Shown here in pieces: positions 14,158 through 27,400 of a stretch of DNA of 64,000 nucleotides (position 1 is its first letter; each line of letters opens with the position of its first letter). Made by a program: the position numbers and the translations under genes. The DNA comes from Cladocopium goreaui (lineage: Eukaryota; Sar; Dinophyceae; Suessiales; Symbiodiniaceae), in contig CAMXCT020005057.1 in assembly GCA_947184155.2 (NCBI GenBank), forward strand, positions 367,990 through 431,989, read 5' to 3'. A model generated the notes under the pieces. The model did not search any database. It was given only the letters and a program-made list of their open reading frames with translations, and had not been told where the DNA came from.

Positions 14158-17100
14158 GTGATGGTTATGATTATGATGATCAACAAGAGGCACATGAAAA
14201 ATAAATATCCGAGTAAAAATAGAAGTGTAGTGATAAGCTCGAAAACACTGGAAATGTATGGAAATGTGGATTTGCAACCCAAAGGTGTGGTGGTTCCAGT
14301 AGCTATCATGTGTTTCCAGTAGCACTTTTGGGGTCTGCCAGTATATTGGATCCAAGTGTGCCATTGGTCCCATCATTTGCCTATGGGGGAACGCCTGGTT
14401 CTTGGGGAACCACAATCTATTTGTGTTTTTGATTGTTTTTCAGGTACCGAAAGTTGGAGGAATTAGTGATATGCCCTTATCCAGTTTCCTTTCAGACTAC
14501 AGTCCAGTTACAAATCATTTCCGATATCGTGCCAGCAGTACTTGATGAATGCCTATCCCCAGAAGACTACCACCATTGTTTCTGAAATCCTGGTTTCTTG
14601 CATCCGCATCCCCCACCTTAGCTGGTGAACGATCATCCAATGGCTGGTGTTTCAGGTCGAGCTGCCAGAGACGGCGGAGGCCATGTCCGATTGAAAGAAC
14701 TGGCTGGCTGTGTCAGATATATGTATATATATATGGTTAATCAATGGTGAATCAATGGTTAATCAATGGTTAATGATGGTCTAACCAATGGTTTAACCAA
14801 TGGTTTAACCAATGGTTAATGATGGTTAATAATATCTGGTTGGTGGTTTGGAACCTTGGAATTTTATGTTCCATCCCAACTGACGTTCACTCCATCATTT
14901 TTCAAGATGGGCACGTTGCACCACCAACCAGTATATATGTTTTTTTAATGTTTAACAAAATGGGATGATGATCCCCAATGACAAATATCGTTATTTTTTT
15001 TGGGGGGTGGCCGGGTGGCTGATTCCCCCATCCGATGAATCATGATAAATAGACACCCGTATTACCCTTGGTTCATTTGGGGGTTTCCTATATGGTCCAT
15101 AAACCATTTGTTTTAGGAAACCCCAATTATATATGGATAAATCTATGATCAACTATGATGGCAAACATATGTGTCACTAGGAACATCATCGTAACATAAT
15201 CTAGGAACTAGGAGCATCATCAACATCCATAGAAATCATATAGATTCATATAGATGATGTTCCTAGTTTCTAGATATCATTCTGAAAAAATCATCTGAAA
15301 TATATCATCTAGAAATCATCCACTGTAAATCATTCTTTTGGAACTCATCCATCATGATATCCACTGTAAATCATCCTTGAAATCATCCACTGGGAACATT
15401 ATCTGGTTGGTGGTTTGGAACATGAATTTTAGTTTTTCCATTCAGTTGGGAAGGTCATAATCCCAACTGACGAACTCATATTTGTCAGAAGGGTAGGTCA
15501 ACCACCAACCAGATCATTATTAACCATCATTAACCATGTAATAACCATCATCATTAACCATATATATTAACAGTATATAAACACCACTGATTGGTAGGTT
15601 TTTCCCACCAACCAGATCATTAGTAACCATCATTAACCATATATTAACCATATATTAACAGTATATTAACCACAATGGTAGGTTTTTCCCACCAACCAGG
15701 TGTTTTTGTAGGTAAGTTACGTCGTAAGTCTCAAGGGCCCCATCCTGCGCAGGTTGCCCCCGAGCAGACGGGCGAGCAGAGGCGCTCGCAGTCTCGCGCC
15801 TCGGAGATGGACGCCCCTGCGAGTGGTGGAGGTTTTTTTGTTGAAAACCATGGGATTTTTAGTAGTTGAACATGGTTTTTTTCGCGAGCAACGTGGTTCG
15901 TTGGGAATAAGGGATTTCTAGAACACAAGGTATGACCCTGACCCCGTCCTTGTTGGTAGCAGCTGGGAAGGAACTTTGGCATTCAGGCGCTGTGTGTCGC
16001 TTTGTGGTAGGTTAAAACTAATCAGGAAAAAAATAGAAATCAAATTTCTGAGATGACCCAGGAACGGAGTTCGCCGGAGTTCGTCGGGGTTCGTCGGGGC
16101 CGAATTTGCTACGTGAAAATGCTGTTGCGAAAGTGGAAAAACTGGTTATAAAAATGCGATTTTACTTTCTGCGTGCTGTTTTTCCATGCGTTTTAGGGGC
16201 GAAAACGTCAAAACACACGTAGGAAATGTTTGGACATCTTTGCGCGCAAGGTTAAGTTCGTCGGAGTTTGTCGGGCTTAAAATTTTACAGACTGCGTAAA
16301 GATCTTTACCAAAAGTGTCACGAATATTCTTTCCAAGGCCAGATTGAAACTGGAAATTCTTATTGTTCTGCTGGTCCACCTGGTTCAGTCTTATGCATTT
16401 CGGCAGACCTTATTCCCTACGAACCCGCAAGCTCGCGAAAAAACCCAGTTGAACATAGTTGAAGATGATTTTGATTAAGAACAATGTATATTTAAACCAA
16501 TATTTAAACCATGTTGAAACGATGTGTTTTTTTTTTAATGCTGTATATAGTTTTAGATGGGAAGAGCTGGATGTTTTTTTCAGATAGATATGATTATAGT
16601 AGGTCTTAATTGAGATAAAGATAGATAAAATAAAGAGGAAAGAGAGGGAGAGAGAGGTTCTGTTAAAGACATCAAATTTCCTGATGCTGATATCCTCCAA
16701 TGAGGCCACAAGATCCTACCGTTCCTACCGCTGGTACAACGGGTTGTGACCGGGAAAAAATGGCTCTATTAGTGAAACGTCCAATGAAAATGTGTGGATA
16801 CCTGTGGCCATTTTTTCCGGGACAAAAAAAACATCTATTTTGAGATATATAAAGCATCTCAAAACCATGGAAATCCCCATGTTTTCTGTTCTTCCACCAT
16901 TTTCCACCACTTTTCCCTCGATCTTTGCCCGGGGCTTCACCGCGCTCGTTGTAGCAACGCAGGCACTGCCGGCACGGCCGTGGCCTTCCCCGCGGCCAAG
17001 GGCGCGGACACTGCCGAGGCGCGGCAGGCGGCCAAGGTGTCGCATGAGAAGCGCGAGAAGCAGGCGGCCAAGGTGCGGTTGATGGAGGTTGGATCGGTTG

Positions 17101-18654
17101 GATCTGCAGTTATGGCCCGAGTTATACCAGTGATAAGATGTTATAAGTACTAAAACCCCATTGATAGAATGTATAATCCCATAGAAATAACCAGTTATAT
17201 CCAGTTATAACTAATAAATGGAGGTACGTTAGTACCATATTTTTGGCCGTTCTGGAGGGATATCCCCTGACATAGGCCTGAAAAAAATATAGGCCAAAAA
17301 TATATGGAATCGGTACCTCCAATAAATCGGATCCTGAAGATCTCCCATTGGCTGGATCTGAGATGTTGTTTGCGAAAAAAAGTGCAAAACGTTGGTGATT
17401 TTTGATTGTGAAATGGATGGATAGCAAAAGTGGAATTTTTGATGGTGATTTTTTAATGGATGGTTTGTTGGGGTTGGCTGGGAGACTCCAGCAGCGAAAT
17501 ATCCGTGGATTTTTTTGGTGGTTTGATGGTATTTATGGAATGTTTGATGCTATGGAATGATTGATGGGATGTAATATGGAGCTGGTTGGTTGTTTCAAAC
17601 ACGTTTTATTGTCTATAATGTATGGGATAATCCTTCCCATTGACTTTCATATGTTTCAAGATGGTTAAAACCACCAACCAGGGAGGTATCAAGGGATATT
17701 CTCTGGTAAAAAACAAGAGTTTGCGCGATTGGACAATGGCCATTTTTCACTGATACATCATCGAACTGTGGCTGGTCATGTGACCGCGCTATGTTGGATT
17801 ACCCTCTGGTTATGTCAAAATAGCTATTGAAAATGACCATTTATAGTGGATTTTCCCATTAAAAATGGTGATTTTCCATAGTTATGTTAGTTTACCAGAG
17901 GGTACCGGGTTTTTCGTTGAGATACAAACACGATGTGTTGCTATGAACCAACAATATGCAAACCTCTCATGGTGGATTTCAATGGATTTCAGCAACCAAA
18001 CGAACAAGGATGATTGAAACAGCAAACATGAAGATATCATGAACATATACCATTTGGTTATGACTAATATAGCCATGGAAAATCCCAACCATAAATGGAG
18101 GTTTATAGCTGGGAAAATCATCTATAAATGGGCCATTTTCCATGGCTATGTTAAATAACCAGAGGGTACAATTAATTGGATAATTGTACTTCCACTAGAT
18201 TAGATGAAAAAAATGGTTGAACATCGACCAATTAGATAATGTATTGATTAGATGATTCATAGACTTTAACTAGAAAACCCTGACAATATTTGGCTATATA
18301 TTACCAGACAGAGTTATACATCATATATATATATATATCATATAATGTTAAGGTACCGCCAAGTGTTGTTGTTGTTGTTGTTGCTGTTCCTGTTGTTGCT
18401 GTTGCTGTTGCTGTTGTCGCTGTCGCTGTCGCTGTCGCTGTCGTTGTCGTTGTCGTCGTTGTCGTTGTCGTTGTTGTCGTTGTTGTCGTTGCTGTTGTTG
18501 TTGTTGCTGTTGTTGCTACTGTTGTTGCTACTGTTGTTGTTGTTGCTACTGTTGTTGCTACTGTTGTTGTTGTTGTTGTTGTTGCTGTTGTTGCTACTGT
18601 TGTTGCTACTGTTGTTGTTGTTGTTGTTGTTGCTGTCGTTGCTGTCGTTGCTAC

Positions 18655-18685
<31 letters not shown>

Positions 18686-21600
18686 GCTGTTGTTGTTGCT
18701 GCTGTCGTTGCTACTGTTGTTGTTGTTGCTGGTGGTGTTGTTGTTGTTGTTGTTATTATTATTGTTGTTGTTGTTGTTGCTGTCGTTGTCGTTGTCGTTG
18801 TCGTTGTGGTGGTGGTTGCTGTCGTTGCTGTTGTTTTTGGTTCCCACCTCACAGGAAGAGGCCAAGGAACGCGGCCTGCGCGCCTGGCGTTCCAAGAGCC
18901 GTGAGAAGAAGCGGAGCCGCGAGAAACGCGACGAGAAGAAGCGCAGCCGCAAGCGCAGCCGCCGGCGGAGCGGCACACCGCGAGGCGCAAGACGGGTGCG
19001 AGGGGGTGCAACGGTGCAACGGTGCCATGGGAGGGTGTATAGATTCGATCCATAGTTATTTGCGGGTTTCTTAAAATGAGGTATCCCCAAGTCATCATGG
19101 TTGTTTCAATAATTCCCCTCAGGTAAACGTTTACAGAACGAACTGGAAAGATCCACTTTTTTATAGCTGGGAAAATCCACTATTTCGACTGGGCCATGGC
19201 TTCAATAGTTTTTTGTATGTTTACCAGAGAGTATATCACTATATCCCATTATATCCCATTAAATCCCATTAAATCCCATTATATCCCATTAAATCCCATT
19301 ATATCCCATTATATCCCATTAAATCCCATTATATCCCATTAAATCCCATTATATCCCATTAAATCCCACTATATCCCATTAAATCCCATTAGATCCCATT
19401 AAATCCCATCATATCCCATTAAACCTCCATTAAACCAGGGTAACCGACTAAAATGGTGTAATTTTGCGGTACGGAAACCTCCACAGCCACGGACAAGACA
19501 CTGTTTTTGGTTTCTAGAAAAGGATGGTCATCAACCCATAGGCTTTAATACACCACATGTGTAGATTCCCAATATGGCACCACCTCTATTAACATACTAA
19601 GTATAGAAATATGAAGGTTTCAAAAAATGTGGGTACCCCTAAATCATCAATTCTAGTCGGATTTTCCATTCTAAACCATCCAATTATTGGGGTACCCCAT
19701 TTCAGATATTAATTAAATTTAATTAACATGTACTAAGTATATGGATATATAGAACTATATAGAATTACACAGATATATTAATTTAATAGATATATATATA
19801 TATATACATTTTTCATTCATTCACTGCCTGAAAGGGTCAATCCCTTGCTGCGACTTGCATGAGATTCTCGAATTAAGAATTAACAAAAACTGAAATTCTG
19901 GCCTACAACCGCTGATAATCGGGAAGCCAGCCCGCTCCTTGGCGGATCTCTGCACAAGCTTCCTTGGCTTCGTTTATCCAGCGGTGCAAAGTGCAATCCC
20001 CAGCCTGTGGCTGCACATGGTGTGCACGCCCTGTACGCAGGCTGTGGTCCAGAAAATCAGTAATGGCCTTTGCCAGACCAGCGCAAAATCTCGACGGATA
20101 TTCCTTATGTTCACTTGTTTTGAACGATCCGTCGGCTTTGCGGCCAATTGCGACCTCCTTGGGTCTCACAGCCTCTGGATCAGCATGGCAGTAAAGCGAT
20201 CTCCTGAACGAAGGCAACCTCAACGCCAGCAAGCCCGTAGGCTTGGGGACACCCGCGCCAAAAGGCCATTGTGGTGTAACGTGCAGCTTCAGATCAGGAT
20301 GCTGTCGCAAAACTTGCAGCCAAGGTGAAGACCAGATGGAGGGTCGTGATGTATCCCGTGGAGGAGCAGGGTGCTCACTGACAAAACACCCGCCCCCTAC
20401 AATTTGATAAGACAAAAGAAGGAGGCCCTGAAGAAAGAACATTGACCCTGCGCCTAGCTGTGCAAGCTCTCGCTGTGTCAGCGCCGGTAGCCCCAGGAGC
20501 CGCTCAAAGGATCGTAGAGGCCTCGGCTGACGGCGAGGGCGAGGTGCTTCAGGTCCATCAGAGGCCTCATCCAGCTCCTGGAAGCGGGCCTCACTGAAAG
20601 TCTCGCAGGGTGTGCCTGCGAGAGTCGCGGACACCCATCCTCGCTCATAGCACTGGACAAGCTGGCTCCAAGACACAGACCGCCACAACAAATTGCCATA
20701 AGTCACAGAAACTGCCATGTCCATTGACAATACCGTGACATCCACGTTGCGGGTCTGAGCCCACTTCACCAAACAACAGTGCACATCGCCTGCACGGCGT
20801 CTTCCCGAGAAAACGTGAACTATCAGGAAGTGAGGTCGCCCTTGAAGGGATCGGTAAATCGGCACTGTCGAATCCGAAGGAAGGACTCGCCACTGCATCT
20901 GTCGGATCGCTGCCAGCCAATCAGCCTGTGCTTCATAGCAAGACGGGACCTGTTGGATTGTGCGTCGACGCTCTCCTGCATTGGCTGTCCCTGTTCGCAC
21001 CGGTCTGTGCGGCCTGCTCGGGGCCGCTTCCTCAGCCTGGAGCCTTGCATACTTCTGCTTCAGGAACTCAATCCTATCCAGGCAGTCCGTGCGTGGGAGA
21101 ACCTTGTAGAGGTCGTAGAAGGCGTCCTCAACCACATACTCCACACAGCCATCCAATGTGGTGCCCAGCAGGTCCGGCAAGACCTGCTGTCCCCACGCCA
21201 AGAAGACCATCTCCGTCCATGGCTCGAAGCGGGCATCATACGTGAAGAGCAATTTCATCCACCAATCCCCAATGTCATTGACTGGGATGTCCTCTCGTGC
21301 AAGACCTCTATATCTCTCAATCCATATGCGGGTACAGGTGGACAGTTGTTCGCCCAAGTGTAAGCCCTCTTGTAGTGGATCTTCCGGTTGCACAGGGATC
21401 ACGAGCTCGTCTTCAAGGTTCTGAATCTCCGCCAGAACTGCTTCCGCTTGTGAGCTTGCGGTCAATGGGCGGTCAATTTGCGGCCCAGCCGCTTGCAAGG
21501 CGTCAAAGCGGATTGCCCCCTTGAGCGTTTTGGGCAAAAGCATGGCTACATAGTGCCCTTGGAATCCCGTCTCCTTGAGTGCTTGGTAGCAGCGATTAAC

Positions 21601-24456
21601 CCCTCCGTTTATTGGTATATACGCCAGGTGTTGCTGGAGTCGGGCGCTCGTCCAATATATATATATATATATATACGTATATATACATATTATTAGATAT
21701 CTACCATATTTCCCCCATGACTACCCCATCTTAAGGCAAGACCTGCGCCAAGTCGCCCAAGCGCAAAGCCAAGTCGCCCAAGTCGCCCAAGCGCAGCGTG
21801 TCCAAGCGGCGCAAGAGCCCCTCACGGCGGAGGCGGGGTGGTGCTATGCTGGTTATCATAATGGGGATTGATGGGATATTGATATGGCATAATAGTAATA
21901 ATAGTAATAATAGTAACACAAATACCCTCTGGTTATTTAACATAGCCATGGAAAACGGCCCCATAGAAATAGATGGTTTATATACCTATTAAAAATGGTT
22001 ATTTTCCATGGCTATGTTAAGTAACCAGATGGTAGTAAATAATAATATGTTTTTTTTTGTTGTTATTATTGTGCCATATTAATGATCCATCAATCCCCAT
22101 GGTTCTATGAAATATGTGTCTTAATATGGGATCATGAAAATATGGGATAATGATATCTTAACATGGGATTCATGGGGAATATCAATTGTCAATCATTGAA
22201 TTATATTGAATTAATCCCATATGTTCATTACATATCCATAATTTAGTAAGGTTGTTGTTTTGTTTAGTAAGGTGGATGAGGCCTTCGATGATTGGAAAAT
22301 TCCAGTATCCGAGGCCTTTCTGTCGTCCTAAGAATATCATATATAACCTCAATAATAAATATCATTTCCGAAGATATATATATATATTATATCACATTGG
22401 TAATGGACATAGACTACTGGTTATTTTTGATGTTTTTTCATAGACATATATATAGGGATATCAATGCGCTGAGTTTAATATTGGGATATATTACACAAGG
22501 GATGAATTACTGCGGATATATATAAAGATACATAAAGAGATGCATATACATAATATACATTGTTTTGAATACCATCATGTCTTAGACAACATGATTTTCC
22601 AAACAAATGGTGATTTGGTTTGTAGACATTCCATCACATTCCCCGGGATCGCCTGGTCCCACATCTGATTCTAAGGATGGCCAGCAGCCCTGTATAAAGG
22701 CCAGGCCATATATGGCTCAATTTCCCTCAGAATAACAATAACAATGTTCAAAAAAACTATTCATTGCAATCAAATCCTCCGAATCTATATCTATGAAACT
22801 AGTCATACATCCCAAACACCTCTAGAAAATTCATATTCAATCATCGATAAACCACTTGAAACAAACAAAATGTATGAACATGTATAAACGTCATAAAAGT
22901 CATTCATTTTCGCTACAATGTGAGGCCCCCAGTGATGTTAGTTGGTCTAGATTCGCCCCAGTAACTAGTTCGTTATTTACGTACCATAAACCATAGTTAT
23001 TGGAGTTATGTTCACCAACTTAGCTATCGAACGGGGGCCTCACTAATTGTACCATCGCCTCATAGCCTATCACCTCCCAGGCCCAGCCGCCGTCGCTCCT
23101 CCAAAGCCCGGCGCCGCGACCCGCGCTCGCCGCTGCCGCGGCGCACGCGGCCGGCCGCGAAGCCGAAACGCTCTACGAGCAGCGGCGCACGGCGGGCGCG
23201 GCGGAACTCCAGGGAGAAGAAGCGGCGTCACTTGGGAGAAAACTCATGGGATTTTGATGGATTTTTATTGGGATATTAATGGGGGTATGATCAATGGGAT
23301 TGGATATCAAGGTGGTTAAAACAACCATAAACCATCCATTTGGTGGTTTGGAACATGAATTTTATGACTTTCCATTCAGTTGGGAATTTCATCATCCCAA
23401 CTGACGAACTCATATTTTTCAGAGGGGTAGTACCGGGTAGGTATACCAGTGATGGATTTTTGAAAGATATGATACCCAACAGACTTGGTATATATGATAA
23501 GTTGTTTGATGAATGATCTTTGAATGTGTCATTTTCCTTACAAGATGTGGCCCCCTCAGTTGTGTTTGTTGGTTCACAATGTCCATTAAGTATAGGTATA
23601 TCCTCATATATATCCTCCTTAATCAAACAACTTATCAAACAACTTGGATATCTATCCCAGTTGATTTAAGGAGTATAATCTGGCAACATCTAAGTTCGTT
23701 CGAGGTGTTTAAGAATGATCTAGATGATGTGTAGGTTGAGGGACAATTGCAACTTGATGGGTAGGATTGAGGGAATCATCCAAAAAAAACATGTTTTTTG
23801 ATGTTTGTTGAGCTTATAGGGGGGTTGATTATAGCTTGACATATAGCTGTAAATAATCAATATATCAACCCCTTGTTTAACACCATCATTTACAAGAGTG
23901 TTTCTTGGCCATAAAAAAACAAAAAAACATACATAGGGATATGCACATGCTTGTTGTTGAGCTTTGAATTAATGAATATGTTCATGGAAATTTTCAGGTT
24001 GAACATTCTTGTTTACGCAACAAAATGGCTTCAAATTTAGATTGATGTTTCCCCTGAACGTCAGTGTTTTCCGCATTGCTCCCAGTGTCGAGCACGAAGC
24101 CTTGGGTGACGAAACCAGATGAGTTCAATTTCAACAGAAACACGGTGCGGCCAAATCCAGCCGTTGAAAAAAATGAATGATGCTCTCTATTCTTTGCTGT
24201 TCATAAATTGGGGTTGCATCCTCCGTTTTCAGGATTTTACTAACAAACATGGTGCTTTTAACATAACCCACATTTGCATTCAAAAACATATTCCGGCAAG
24301 AGACCCCAAACAGTATGGGGGGAGTAAAAAGATCATGTATTATAATGTTGATGATGTTAATGTTGATGATGATGTTGATGATGATGGTGATGTTGATGAA
24401 GATGATGGTGATGTTGATGATGATGATGATGATGATGAGGAGGAGGAGGATGGTGG

Positions 24457-24491
<35 letters not shown>

Positions 24492-27400
24492 AAATGAAGA
24501 TGATGATGTGGATGTTGATGAGGCGGAGGAGGAAGATGATTATGTTGAGGATGATGATTAAGAAGATGATGATGGTGATGATGATGATGATGCTGCTGCT
24601 GCTGATGATGAGAGGAAGATGACGATGTGGAGGAGGAGGAGGAGGAGGAGGAAGAGAAGGAGGAGGAGGATGAGGATTGTTATTATTATGTTGAGGATGA
24701 TGATGGTGATGATGATGATGGTGATGATGATGATGATGATGATGATCATGATGAGGGTGGTGGTGGTGATGATGATGATGGTGGTGGTGGTGGTGATTAT
24801 GATGCTGAGAGGATGATGATGTGGATGTGGATGTTGAGGAGGAGGAGGAGGAAGATGATAATGTCGAGGAGGAGGATGTTGAGGAGGAAGACCGATCCCA
24901 TGACCGGGAAGCACACTTTGCGCGAACCTGCGCAGTCCAAATGCACATGGACATGTGAAATGTGCGGAAATTGACAGGGAAAATGCCGGACGGTAATCGC
25001 GGGGCAAGCATTTTGTGCGAGCCTGCGCAGTCGAAATGCACATGGACATGTTACAAGATGCATTTAATGGGGAATTTTATTGGGAAAATGCTGGACGCTT
25101 CCGTTGCCGCCTCAATTGAACATCGGGCCTTAACACCTACTGTAAGAACAACCCCTCAGTGTGGACACACTGTTTGGGGAAACATGCCGATTTTCACCAC
25201 ACAACATGGGACCATTTCCATGATATTTGTTCCATAAGACCAAAGAAATTTCCAATGTTTCGTCTCCCAAATTGTAATGATGAAAATGATATCTAGGAAT
25301 ATATTTAGATATGATATAGCTAGAAAAATCATGAATAATTATCCCAGATATGTTGCTTCCAATATCTTCCAATATTTCATATCGACATGATGAACATTCC
25401 CAGATGTTCCCAGGCGCAAAGTCCAGCAGCTCTTCTCCACCCAGAGCCAAGCGGAAACTATCACCGCCCACGGTGAAGCGGAAAGTGGAGGATGGGCGAT
25501 GTTGTATGTTTCAATGGATCTTTCAATGGGGGAAACATGGGGTAGCCAAAAGATGGTTTATCATGACCATAATTACTGTATTTTTTTTTTTAATTCACTA
25601 ATTTTGTTACTATGATTTCTTCTCAAAGTGTGTGAAATATGATCAAGTAACTCTGATAGTTTGCTGAAATCCATTCCTATAGCAGTTGGAAATTTTATAG
25701 TTCTACAACCCTCTCTGGTCTCTCGTACCTTTCTATATTGGTTGGTTAAGAACGGACCCAGTTCATTGACTCCGATCATCCCCTTATAAAACAATCAAAC
25801 GATGGGTTTTGAAATGTGTTGAACACTTCTAGGAGCCGCGCCGTCGCAAGACGCCGCCGCCCAGCTCTAGCGCTTCGCCGCCGCCGAAGAAGGCAGCGCC
25901 CAAGCCGAAGCCGCCGGCGCCGTCGCCGGTGAAGGCGGTGAAGGTCGCGAAGACGGCGCCGGTGAAGACGCTTGGAGCATGGTGGACGCTGGGTGTCTCT
26001 GAAAGTGGCGTGTACCAAAAGTTGTCATTTTTAGATGGGAAATGAACATAATCCATCAAATTTGATGGTGCCCCATTTTCAATCAAACCCATGTTGGTTG
26101 GGAGTTGGTTGGGGTCGTATCATGTGTTTGTTTTTTGTTGAAGGGTATCCAAGATTGACGGGTTTTGGGTTGAATATTCCCATCTTGTGTAATTTTTAAG
26201 GTCGAGGCGAAAAGGTGTGCCCCCGATGATTCCAAGGAAAACTATCACCAAGAAGACGCAGAAAAAGGTCGGCTCAAATTCTTCAACGTTCCTTGGCACG
26301 TGATGATGGTTTCGTTGGACATGAGAAACGAGTGGATTCCAACCGGCTGGGGCCCTTTAGCCATCCAACGTCTCGGGTTGAAGGACTAGTGCTCAGCTGT
26401 TCATGAGAGGTTTCTATGAGAGGTTTCAGGAAGGGCATCTTTTCCCATGCAATAGCCTGGTGCGCCTGGTGTACGGCTGCTTGAGATATCATCCAGTTGC
26501 ATCAAACAGGTCCTTGCGGGATGACAAGCAGTGTTGGTTCCCTCATCTTTTTGAAGTGCTAAGTGGGATGGAACATGTTCTGAAATGCAAGCATGCTCCT
26601 TAGCAAGATGAGGCTGCAGATGGCGTGTAAAAGTTATAGGCTGATATAGGCTGTAGATTTAGTATCAAAGTACAGCATATCAAGCACAATCAATGCTTGG
26701 GTTCATCAATTCAGGTTGACTCGCTGTCATCTAGATGTAAACTGTTTAATTAGACTAGACATATAGTTTTACATATCATCTCATTATCATTTCATGACAT
26801 TCACATCATAATCCCATGTAATCCCATTGAATTTTCATGATTATCACATTGCCCTTTGGTAAACTAACATAGCTATGTACATCCCCATGAAAATCATAGG
26901 TAAATTGTTTGTCACAAACTGGGACAAAAAAAACAGTTCGCAAACTGTTAGTTTACCGGAGCCCATGGTGCTCGTATATCCGCATCATGTTTATGATTTT
27001 TCGTGATATAAACTATGGATTATTAACTAAGTTTATTAATCATGATTATGAATCTATTGTTGGTGTTAAACTATATTAACTATGTTTCATAGAACTAACT
27101 ATAGATTATTAACCACGATTATGTTTTAACAGTTTTAAATAAACATACATGCACTATGTTTCATAGTTTAGTTAACATGGATTATTGTTAACTAAACATG
27201 GATTATTCACGATGATCATTACCAACGATGTTTCTATCCACCACTCCGAAGATCACCTTCCGCGTTTCACCGCAGGTCCCCTGCGCGGCCGGACATCAAA
27301 AAGGCCGCGGAGCCGGAGGCGCCGGCGCCGGCGGCGAAGGGCACGAAGAAGACGACCAAAGAGGCGAAGGTCATAGAGAGCAAGGCGGGCGAATGGGGGA

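Noticed and set aside
13630-14415. 261-residue poly-His ORF and shadow poly-Asp and poly-Met ORFs
   Set aside because: Pure repeat translation.
18290-19098. Poly-Val, poly-Leu, poly-Thr and poly-Asn ORFs
   Set aside because: CTG/TTG array. The real exon is only the RS segment at 18855-18984.
19814-19902. Dinoflagellate spliced-leader relic next to the methyltransferase-like ORF
   Set aside because: No convincing match to the conserved leader was seen at either end of the insertion.
24086-24110. Possible exon SSTKPW with CTTGG after it
   Set aside because: CTTGG is not in the +5 register, the acceptor is AG|T, and neighbouring exons join in phase without it.
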